This document shows positions 11,001 to 23,000 of a stretch of 36,059 nt of DNA, piece by piece. This DNA comes from Branchiostoma floridae (lineage: Eukaryota; Chordata; Leptocardii; Amphioxiformes; Branchiostomatidae): NCBI RefSeq assembly GCF_000003815.2, contig NC_049997.1, positions 958,771-994,829 on the forward strand, written 5' to 3'. The notes below the pieces were generated by a model that saw only the letters and a list, made by a program, of their open reading frames with translations, did no database searches and was not told the DNA's origin. The position numbers and the translations under genes are program-made. Position 1 is the first letter of the stretch; every line of letters starts with the position of its first letter.

Positions 11001-14000
11001 GTACATCTTTGGTCACAGCACAGACAACAGGGGTCGAAACTACGGATGACACAACCACAGAGGTCACAACCCCATCAGCCAGTACATCTTTAGTCACAAC
11101 ACAGACAACAGGGATCGAAACTACAGAAGAAATAACCACAAAGATCACATCCCCATCAGCCATCACATCTGTGGTCACAGCACAGACAACAGGGATCGAA
11201 ACTACAGTGGTCACAACCCCATCAGCCAATACACATTTAATCACAACACAGAAAACAGGGCTCGAAACTACCGAGGACACAACTACAGATGTCACAACCC
11301 CATCAGCCAGTACATCTGTAGTCACAACACAGGCAACAGCGATCGAAACTACAGTGGTCACAACCCCATCAGCCAATACACATTTAATCACAACACAGAC
11401 AACAGGGCTCGAAACTACCGAGGACACAACTACAGATGTCACAACCCCATCAGCCAGTACATCTGTAGTCACAACACAGGCAACAGCGATAGAAACTACA
11501 GAGGAAACAGCTACAGATGTCACAACCCCATCAACCAGTACATCTGTAGTCACAACACAGACAACAGGGATCGAAGCTACAGAGGACAGAACTACATATG
11601 TCCTAACTCCATCACCGAGTGCAACTTTATCTACAGCGCAGACGACAGGGGTCGAAACCTACAGAGGACACAATCACAGAGGTCACAACACCATCAGCCA
11701 GTACATCTGTAGTCACAACACAGACAACAGGGATCGAAACTACAGAAGGCACAATCACAGAGGTCACAACACCATCAGCCAGTACATCTGTAGTCACAAC
11801 ACAGACAACAGGGATCGAAACTACCGAGGACACAACTACAGATGTCACAACCCCATCAGCCAGTACATCTGTAGTCACAACACAGGCAACAGCGATAGAA
11901 ACTACAGAGGAAACAGCTACAGATGTCACAACCCCATCAGCCAGTATAGCTGTAGTCACAACACAGACAACAGGGATCGTAACTACAAAGGAAACAACTA
12001 CAGATGTCCCAACCCTTTCACCAAGTGCACCTCTAGCTACAACACAGACAACAGGGATCGAAACTACAGAGGACAGTACCACAGAGGTCACAACACCATC
12101 ACCGTTTGCATTTCCAACTACAACACAGACAGCAGGGATCGAAACTACCAAGGACACAACTACAGATGTCACAACCCCATCCTATCCGTGCTCTTGCCCA
12201 TCAACTGACCTGTCTTCTATATCACCATACCAAACTTCCGTAATACCGACTACGGCTACCCAGTTAACAACGAGCGAAGAAATCACCACCAGCATTGACA
12301 CTGGTTCTACACAACTGACCAGCGAATGTCCAACACAGACACCCATTCCTATGGACGTTGATGAGTGTGTGGAGAACAACCACACGTGCCACCGTCATGC
12401 CCTATGTGTGGATACCGTCTTTCTGTACGAGTGCGTCTGTCCTCCGGGTTATTCTGGTAACGGCACCTACTGCAAAGGTAAGAACATCTTTTTTTTTTAA
12501 TACTTTAGTAGCGGAAGAGTTATGTTGACGCAAATTGTTATGTTTATATATGATAAGATTCAGTTCAGTTCAGTTAGATTGTCGAAGTTATGTTTATGCT
12601 AATGTTGTCACAAGACAAGTATAAGGTACTGCAGTACAAAGGATAATGTCATTAAATCTGTAACAAAACTCCAGAATATGCTACTATAGACTTCTTTTGT
12701 AATATAAGACTGTGAATTTCTAATATTTGTGGGTTTGGGATGATTAACTAATACGAGTTATCTTACTAAGCACCATATTTGTGTAATCAATAACAAACAC
12801 GTATAGTACATCAGTCATAAAAGGTATAAACCATTTGGCCAAGGTATGGCGTCATGTAACTCTAATTGTATCTGCTCTGCTGTTGTTTTGATGGAAGCAC
12901 GACGGCACATAGGCTACATCTTACAGACAAAAACATTGAAATCTGTAATGTAAGTGATGTCCTGATGTGTTGTTCCCCTACTTTTCTAGACATCGACGAA
13001 TGTTTAGATAACTCTGATGTGTGCCATGAAGATGCCCACTGCTACAACACTGCGGGGTCCTATAACTGTGCGTGCAGGGATGGCTATGGAGGAGACGGGT
13101 TTAACTGCACTGGTGGGACAATGTCTTCCTAATATTGTGTGTGTTTATGTGTGTGCGTGGTTGTGTAAGTGTGCGTGTGTGTGTGCCTATGTGTGTCTGT
13201 GTTACTATGGGTGTTTGTGTGTGCGTTTGTGTGTGACTGTGTGTGCGTGTATGTATGTGTGTTTGTGTGCGTATGTCTGTGTGTATGTGTGTGCGTATGT
13301 ATGTGTGTGTTTGTGCGTGTGTGTGTGTGTGTGTGTGCCTGTGTGTGTACGTGTGTATGTGTGTGTGTGTGCGTGTGTGTATGTGTGTGTCTGTGTCTGT
13401 GTGTGTTTGTGAGAGTATCTAAATTTGTGTGTTGGGGAGGGGTGCGTGTATGTGTATGTGTGTGTGTGTGTGAATAACTTTGTATAAAGAAGGGTGACTT
13501 TTAATACTCTCTTGATTTATTGAATGAGTGTTACAAAAATGCTACTCTTTTTATTATGTCCTTTCAAAAAATGTAGGTTCATTTCAATGAATTTCATTTC
13601 TGCTGGGTTTCAGAGAAAAATCTTAATGTACTATGATTTCCTAACCATGTTTTATATCTTTACTCTCAGATATTGATCAGTGCCAAGAGGGAAGTCATCA
13701 TTGTCACCCAAACGCCACGTGTGTTAACACATTTGGCATGGATGGATACAACTGCTCATGTGACCCTGGATTCACTGGGGACGGATTTGTGTGCGAAGGT
13801 ACAGACCTGTCATGCTGAAAAATCCCCCTTTTCATTATATAAAAAAGTAACATTGATTCAATCATAATCATCTATACTGTAGCTTCCTTTGTTGGTTTTC
13901 CGCTTATTTTTTTTCAATAACATAGTTACATTCTAGTCATGGACCTATTTTAATTCAGTTATGACAGCATCATTTATATAACCACTAGAAACAATCAATA

Positions 14001-17000
14001 TCTTACAGAACGTTTTCTCCTCTTTTGCTCCCAACCATAGACATCAATGAATGCAGCGATCCAGGCCTACACAACTGTACCCAAAACGCGACATGCATGA
14101 ATACAGAGGGCGGGTATAAATGTGTCTGCAATGAAGGATTTACAGCTCAAGGGTCCATATGCATTGGTGAGTAGATTTGTGAAATAAGGGTAAGCCAGAC
14201 ACAGACATTCGCTCAAGCGGAATAATTCCGAGTTTACCCAAAGGCAAGAGTAGTTAAGGTGGATAAGTAGAGATATCTAGATCTGATAAGCTCTATCAGC
14301 GTGACCCTGAAGCCCGGGAGACCCCTCTAGCTATCTTGGGACAGGCCAAGTTTGGACAGCACATTTGTAAGTCAGAACTTGTTAAATGACAGAATCAAAG
14401 TGGCACAAACATGTACAAGATGTTGACTCCTACGATAAAAAAATGACCAGTTCTGATGACATTGCCTCCAGTGATGAGTAACTATGTCCTCCTGCACCTA
14501 CATCATTTGATATCTGACTACCCCCTTGTCCTTTTCACCCGTAAAAATGATACTATCCCCTCTGTGGTAAGGTCATTAAGTTGTGATAAGAACAACAAGG
14601 ATGATTCTTGACATTGACATGAAAATTTTAATTACTTTACAAAAACGAGACTTAATGTCTGCCACTTACTTTCTTGTCTTGCAGATACACGATGATGACA
14701 TTTGAATAAACGTTGTATGGGTTGATTTTTCAAACGATTTATATGATAGAAATATAACTTATGCAAAAGTTCATTTGGACATTGATCAGACACACACAAA
14801 CAAAACACAATTAGTTTATTGTAAAAAAATGCATGTGTACTTTTATTCAACTTTTATTTCATATTTTTCTCATTTTCATTCCGTGTTGATTCGATTGTAC
14901 AAGGGACAACCTCTGGTAACCTTTTAATTGATGCAAGCTTGTGAATACGAAGGAAACGTTTCGTAAGAAAATCCTTTTATTTTGAAATCCTAGTAAAATC
15001 ATAGTGGACAGGAAGCTTGAAAACATGGCACAGAGCATGGTTTACCGAATAATATTCTTGATTTTTTCCCATAATCCTCTTTGACTTCCTATACCTTTCT
15101 TGAAGCGGACGAAAACTGATGCACGAGCTCATATCATTCATAGTAATGAAAACAGCATCGCATAATGATAAAACCATGCGTTCAGATTATACGTTCATCA
15201 GTCTCTCTATAAAGGTGGTATGTCACTGCACTTGGGGCAATGTTGCAGCACTGCGGGGTTCGAAAGATACTCAACGAAAGTCAGATATAAAGAACGAATT
15301 TTCTTACAATTTGTGTATTTTGCTGTCTTCTAAGTCGTACTTATTACGCATTATCTAAATTATGAAAAATCTGAGAAAGTAGCACTACAGTGCCTCAGTG
15401 ATCGAACCCCGCAGTGCCGCACCGGTGCCCCAAATGCAGTGAGATGCCACCTAAAATCATTCTTATTACTTATCAAATACACATCACAACTCATGCAGTC
15501 TATCTTTTTCTTCACTTTTCTTCTTAGACATTGATGATTGTGATGGAGTCAACTGCCTCAATGGGGGAACATGTATCGATGCCATTGGATCATTCTTCTG
15601 TAACTGCTCCGATGGTACCAGTGGCGATGTCTGTAACATATGTGAGCATCGTACTCTGTCATTTTGTATATTTGTTGATTGATGGGCTAGTTAGGTATGT
15701 ATGTTGAAAAATATGTGCTTCAACAGATGCATGATATTTGCCAGTTTCAGCGTATAATTGTTTTAAATTATGGTGATATTATGGTAAATAGATAAACATT
15801 TACATCAAAGAACAGATGAGCTAAGGAATATTTATACACCACATTCAGTCTAATCTGCATGTACAAGGACGCATACTGTCTGTTTTTAAGGTTATGGTAA
15901 GTTTGCCTGTGAGCACTTCACTATAACATTAAGATTCAATATGGACTTTATTTGATTATCGCAGTTTAAACAAACAACTGAATTAAAAACTAGATAAATC
16001 ATACAAACATATAATCAGGGGTTAAATTCGACTATAGAATGCCTAGATATATTGTCTTGAAACTTGGTATGTACAAAAGTCTTGATAAAACCTAGAAATA
16101 GCACGAATTGCGGCAACCTGTCGGCTCCAAATGGTACTGAAGAAAAACAGCCGGTTTGGATATCTCCTGTTCTGTGCAGGCCATGGTAACAATGTTTGGT
16201 TGGGCTGTGGTTAGCAATAAGTGACGATGTGATCGAGTCTGGGGCCTTCTAGCAGCATTTACTGTGGAAACTTCAGGGGAAATGTTTTAAGTTGTAGACT
16301 TGGAAACAGGATAAAAACGAGATTGATGAATTTTCATATATTTTTTTACCAGTAAGTAGTTTTGATGAGGATCATCGTAATAACTTTAGGTTGGCAACTA
16401 TTCATAAGGTTCTTTAGTCACAACCGGGGAGTACTTACTTCCAATTACTTCCAACGTTTCGATGTCTATTAGACGCCATTATGCTGCTGCAACGCCACCT
16501 ACATCGGCTATAAGTAGCACCAAGAAGTAATTTCCAGTCATTCTACCCTGATGACGGTGTCTGATAGACATCGAAACGTTTGAAGTAAGTACTCCCTGGT
16601 TGTTCCTAAAGAAACTTACTTTATACATTATAACTTATTTCAGATGAGTCTACGTGGAGCAGTTGGAGTAGCTGGAGTGACGACTGCTTCTGTCGGGTGT
16701 CAAACGGCACGGCGATGGTGTCCCGTGTCCGGTCCCGGTCCTGTATCGGGAAGCCAGGGTACAGCGGCACTCCAATCTGCGACGGTGACGACACGGATTG
16801 GGAGGAGTGCATCCCAGGTAGACCTATGAAATTCATTATTCTTAATACTAGGGGTGGGTACAGGTACAGAAAATTCAGGTCCAGGTCTGGACCTTAACCT
16901 GGACCTGATTCCGTATGTGACAACTTTTAAGTTGAAATGAGAATAGGCAATACTCAAAATAATGGTCAGTATTGTGGAGTATTGGACTCCCCCTGGCGTT

Positions 17001-20000
17001 ATAAAAGAGTACGAGGCTAGCTGTCTCTGTACGATTGATTGTAAAACTTGGTAGAAATGGATATAGCCCCTACTCTACGTCGCTCTTGTTATTTTCTTCT
17101 ACCTGTAAGCCCAAAACGCGTGAATGCCTGATCATATATTAATCTGTGTTCATTTTCCAATCGGTCCAACATCCGGTCGACCCACCGAATTTTATCAGGT
17201 CCGTTTTTTTCTGGACCTGTCTAAGAAAAAACGGTTTTGTATCGGTGCATGGCACAGCGAGATGCATTGTGGGCAAGGATAAAGATCACTGAGTTGTTTA
17301 CAGTTCTTGTCTCGACCATTATCTAGATTTGCATAACAATGGCCTGGTGTATTTAGTTTATGTTTTGGGAGCGTCACCTTTGGCCAATTGCCGACAATAA
17401 ACTTTGCTATAATGCGTACTCAAGCTAGAATTCGTTTATCACTACGACCTTAAGCTAGAATTCGTTATTCAGTGTAATCATATTGTATTCACTAGGTTTA
17501 AAACAGCTTTGCCGACAAAAGTGCTAACCAGCGAAGTAACAAATTAACTTTTACTTCTACTTAAACGTACAACTTCTTCTCTGTAATCATAGATGTCGAT
17601 GAATGTGAAGAAGGAACTAGCCACTGTCATCCAAACGCCACCTGTCAAAACGCCATTGGAGTTGGTCAGTATAACTGCACATGTGACAGCGGATTTGCTG
17701 GTGATGGCTTTCGGTGTAAAGGTAAGAAAAAGAAGCAAAAGTAGGGTTATTATGTTCTAAATGGACGAATTCTTAGCACAGTTAAGACCATTCCAACATT
17801 ATATCTAAATTTTATTACGTAATTTACTTTCCAACATTCAAGTGTATAACTATTGGGCGGTTATCAGCTGATATTTATGATAAATAATGAAGCGCCTTGT
17901 TAAAAATAGTGTCTAGCTAATGAATTTGTGACAATAACAAAGCAAATTGAGTGTTTATGTGTTTCTTATGTGTTTTAACAACAGACATTTGGTCTACTAT
18001 GTAAACAGAAAGACATGTTTGCAATATCTATACATTTATAGCAAAGGTTTGGAAATATTTTACTGCAATGCGCCCAACAGGGTTTCTTTAGTTAAACTTA
18101 ATAACAATAATATAATGACAATAATACGTACATTGCACATGCATGCCCTTGGGTAAAATTGCAAGTAGAAGCGAAGTAAAACATCACATAGAATAATGAA
18201 AAATACAATACAATGACCCATTAAATTATTTCGAGTGGACGCACTTCTTATTAAGAATTTGAGCTCTAGTTATTATTCAAAACTTGAGCTCTAGTTACAA
18301 TTAGATGTAATCTGAAAGTCATATCTCTATATTGGGATNNNNNNNNNNNNNNNNNNNNNNNNNNNNNNNNNNNNNNNNNNNNNNNNNNNNNNNNNNNNNN
18401 NNNNNNNNNNNNNNNNNNNNNNNNNNNNNNNNNNNNNNNNNNNNNNNNNNCAGACATGTGCAACACCCAGGGGATCTTATATCTGTGTCTGCAAGGAGGG
18501 GTTTTCATGATGTCTCATCCGATGAAGAAGACCCTGTGTGTATTGGTGAGTAAGAAGACGTTAGTGGTGAAAAAAAGCCAGTGGTAATAATTGCTTATTT
18601 ACTTAGACCTGCTTTGACCATTGCAATTAGTTGGCTTTTTCTGACTTAACAAAAACGAGACATAAAGTCTAGTACTTTGGCTTTGCGAGCTACTTACTTA
18701 CTCATCTCACTAATACACGATGATAACATGTGAAATACTGTTGTATTGGGTGATTGGTAATTTCCGAACGATGTGAATGATAGAAATATAACTAATACTA
18801 AACTTCATTTTGACATTGATGAGACACACACAGACAAACATAATTAGTTTAGTGTGAAAATATGCATGCGAACTTTTATTTCATTCTTATTTCATATTTT
18901 TCTCGTTCTCAGTCCGTGCACGTGTTGATTCTATTGTAGAAGCGGCAACCTCTGGCAACCTCTGAAACTGATGCGAGCATGTGAATAAGAAAACGTTTTG
19001 TAAAAAATCCTTTTCTTATGAAATCCCAGCGGCAAGGAAGCTTGACCACATAATTTTACCGAATGATGGATTCTTGATTTTTGTTATTTCCCTACTTGTT
19101 CTTTGACTTTGGAATTGAATTGAAGCGGACGAAAATTGATACGCAAGCTAATAAAAGAATGATACCATGCGTTCAGATTATGCATTATTTCTTCTCTCTT
19201 CTTTCGGCTATAGATAATTCTTACCACTTAGCAAAAAAAGACATCACAACTCATGCAGTCAATCTTTTTTCTCACTTTTCTCATTAGACATTGATGATTG
19301 CGATGGAGTCAACTGCTTCAATGGGGGAACATGTGTCGATGCCATTGGATCATTCTTCTGTAACTGCTCCGATGGTACCAGTGGCGATGTCTGTAACATA
19401 TGTGAGCATCGTTTTCTGTCATTTTCTAGTAGTATATTTGTTGATCATGGACTAGGTATGTATGTTGAAAAAATGTGCTTCAGCAGATGCATGATATTCG
19501 CCGGTTTGAGCATTCAAGTTTATTTATAACTATGATAATGTTCAACAGATAATCAATTAGATTAAAAAACAGCTGAGCTAAGGAATATGTATACGCCACA
19601 TTCAACCTACTCTGTAAGTTCAAGAACGCTTACTGTCTGCTTTTAAGCTTATGGTACGTTTGCATGTTAGCACTGCACTACTATAACTTTAAGATTCAAT
19701 ATGAACTTTATTTGCTTATCGCAGTTAAAAAAGACAACTGAATTAAACAAACTAATGTACAAACAAATAATTAAGGTTTAATGTTGGCTATAGAATACCT
19801 AGATGGATTGTCGTTATATTTGGTATGTAAACAGGTCGTGATAAGAAATAGTATGATTTGGAGGAACCTATCGGCTCTAAATGGTACTGAAGAAAAACAG
19901 CCGATTTGGATATCTCCTGTTTTGTGCAGGCCATGGTAACAATTTTGGTTGGATTGTGGTTATAAAGAAGTGACGATGGGATCGAGTTTGGGGAATCCTA

Positions 20001-23000
20001 GCAGCTTTTTCTGGGAAAAATACAGGGAAATGTTTGAAGTTGTAGACTTGGAAACAAGATAAAAACGAGATTGATGAATTTTCATATATTTTTTTACCAG
20101 TAAGTAGCCTTGATGAGGATCAACGTAATGATGTACAGACTATTATATACATAATTCATTTGGAGAATTTATATTTTTCAAATGTGCCTAATGACAGGAG
20201 CTTTATACTTACTACATTGTAACTTGTTTCAGACGAGTCTACGTGGAGCAGTTGGAGTAGCTGGAGTGACGACTGCTTCTGTCGGGAGTCAAACGGCACG
20301 GCGATGGTGTCCCGTGTCCGGTCCCGGTCCTGTCCCGGGAAGCCAGGGTACAGCGGTACTCCAACCTGCGACGGTGACGACACAGACTGGGAGGAGTGCA
20401 TCCCAGGTAGACCTATGAAATTCATTATTCTTAATACTAGGGGTTAGGGCTGGGTATCGGTACGGCGTACCGGTACAAAACCGGTTTTTCTTATTGGACC
20501 GGTCCAGAAAAACCGGACCTGAAAAAATTAGGTGGACCGGATGTTGGACCGATTAGAAAATTAACATATCATTTTATCAGGCATTCACACGTTTTGGCGC
20601 TTGCAGTTGGAAGAAAATGACAAGAGTGAAGTAGAGTAGAGTTTATAGTAATTTCTACCAAAGTTTACAGTCAATCGTACAGGTGCAGTTATCGTTGTAG
20701 TATTTAAAACGCCAGTGTAAGTCTAATACTCCCCCAAACAGATTTCTTTGTAGTGAAATGGACCATTGGTATGAGTCATACTGAATCAGGTCCAGGTTCA
20801 GGTCCGGACCTGGACCTGATCCTCTGGACCTGAACCGGACCTGGACCTGATTCAGTATGTGGCAACTTAATGTGAATAGGCAATACTCAAAATAATGGTC
20901 TGTTTTGTGGAGTATTGGACTCCCCCTGGCGTTATAAAAGAGCTGTCTCTGTACGATTGATTGTAAAACTTGGTAGAAATGAATGTAGCCTCTACTCTAC
21001 GTCGCCCTTGTTATTTTCTTCTACCGGTAAGCCCCAAAACGCGTGAATGCCTGATCATATAATCTGTGTTCATTTTCCAATCGGTCTAATATCCGGTCCA
21101 CCGAATCTTTATTAGGTCCGGTTTTTTTCTGGATCTGTCTATAAGAAAAACCGGTTTTTATATTTCAGTTCTGTTTATTATCAGGCACTATGGCCCATAT
21201 GGACGGACAATTGACAGTACATTTAAAAGAAAGAACAATAATCTACTGTTTAAAATAAAAAAATACAGGACTCACATTGCGTCTCGTCGTGCACGTGGTC
21301 TGTGCACGACCTTACAGTAGTTACTCCAGAAGGTGCTTGTGGAGACAGCATCAGAGCATGCCAGCGCTCTTACAATATCGTTCTCGGACGCCAGGAGGCG
21401 AGTCGCAAATGAATGCGTCAGCTTACGCCTCCTGGCGTCGAAGGTGTCTAAGCGCAACAGTGCAAACAGCCAGCTGTTGCTGGTGGATCTAGGTTGCGAC
21501 GTCATGATTTTCAGGGCGTCGTGGAATGCAACTCTGACTCTCTGGAGCGCGGCGGCGCTGTGATTAGACCACACCTGTACACAGTACAGGGAACAACAAT
21601 GTGACATGAACAGGACTCGTTTTGTCTCAGCAGAACAGTTACCGAATGTTCGGGATAGGGTGTTGGCTTTGGTGTACAGATAGCGAGTTTGTTTGCGAAT
21701 GGAGTCATCGTCGGAATATATCGGTATGTGGTACCAGTATGCGAGATGCATTGTGGATAGGGGTAAATATCTCTTAATTGTTTACAGTTCTGTCTCTACC
21801 ATTATCTAGATTTGCATAACAATGGCCTGGTGTATTTAGTTTATATTTTGGGAGCATCACCTTTGACCAATTGCCGACAAAACACTTTGCTGACATGCGT
21901 ACTTAAGCTAGAATTCGTTTTATTACTACCACCTTAAGCTAGAATTCGTTATTCAGTGTAACCATATTGTATTCACAAGGTTTAAAACAGCTTTGCCGCC
22001 AAAGGTGCTAACCAGCTAAGTAACAAGTTAACTTTTACTTCTACTGAGACATACAGCTTTTTCTTTGTAATCATAGATGTCGATGAATGTGAAGAAGGAA
22101 CTAGTCACTGCCATCCAAACGCCACCTGTAAAAACGTCATTGGAGTTGGTCAGTATAACTGCACATGTGACAGCGGATTTGCTGGTGATGGCTTTCGGTG
22201 TAAAGGTAAGAAAAAGAAGCAAAAGTAGGGTTATTATGTTCTAAATGGACGAATTCTTAGCACAGTTAAGACCATTCCAACATTATATCTAAATTTTATT
22301 ACGTAATTGACTTTCCAACATTCAAGTGTATAACTATTGGGCGGTTATCAGCTGATATTTATGATAAATAATGAAGCGCCTTGTTAAAAATAGTGTCTAG
22401 CTAATGAATTTGTGACAATAACAAAGCAAATTGAGTGTTTATGTGTTTCTTATGTGTTTTAACAACAGACATTTGGTCTACTATGTAAACAGAAAGACAT
22501 GTTTGCAATATCTATACATTTATAGCAAAGGTTTGGAAATATTTTACTGCAATGCGCCCAACAGGGTGCTTTAGTTAAACTTAATAACAATAATATAATG
22601 ACAATAATACGTACATTGCATATACATGCCCTTGGGTAAAATTGCAAGTAGAAGCGAAGTAAAACATCACATAGAATAATGAAAAATACAATACAATGAC
22701 CCATTAAATTATTTCGAGTGGGCGCGCTTCTTATTAAGAATTTGAGCTCTAGTTATTATTCAAAACTTGAGCTATAGTTACAATTAGATGTAATCTGAAA
22801 GTCATATCTCTATATTGGGATCTCGTGATAATAAAGTTTTATCTGTTGTTAAATAATGCTGTACTGCTCTACATGCGTTTTGACAGATATAGATGAATGC
22901 AAAGAAGCCAGTTTACACAACTGTAGCCAGAATCAGACATGTGCAAACACCCAGGGATCTTATGTCTGTGTCTGCAAGGAGGGATTTCATGATGTCTCAA

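Noticed and set aside
10684-11553. 289-codon minus-strand open frame (Val/Ser-rich), and a similar 181-codon one at 11627-12172
   Set aside because: Both are antisense shadows of the mucin repeat. A repeat unit divisible by three stays open in several frames, the sequence is pure complement of the Thr repeats, and no exon signals support them.
11659-12208. His/Asn/Arg-rich continuation of the first mucin frame
   Set aside because: This is the repeat read one base out of frame after the surplus C at about 11658. The Thr-rich frame resumes immediately in the neighbouring frame and leads into a valid EGF module and donor.
13017-13477. Cys/Val-rich ORFs in the TG tract
   Set aside because: They arise from TGTGTG repeat translation. 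The real exon 3 ends at 13112 in another frame.
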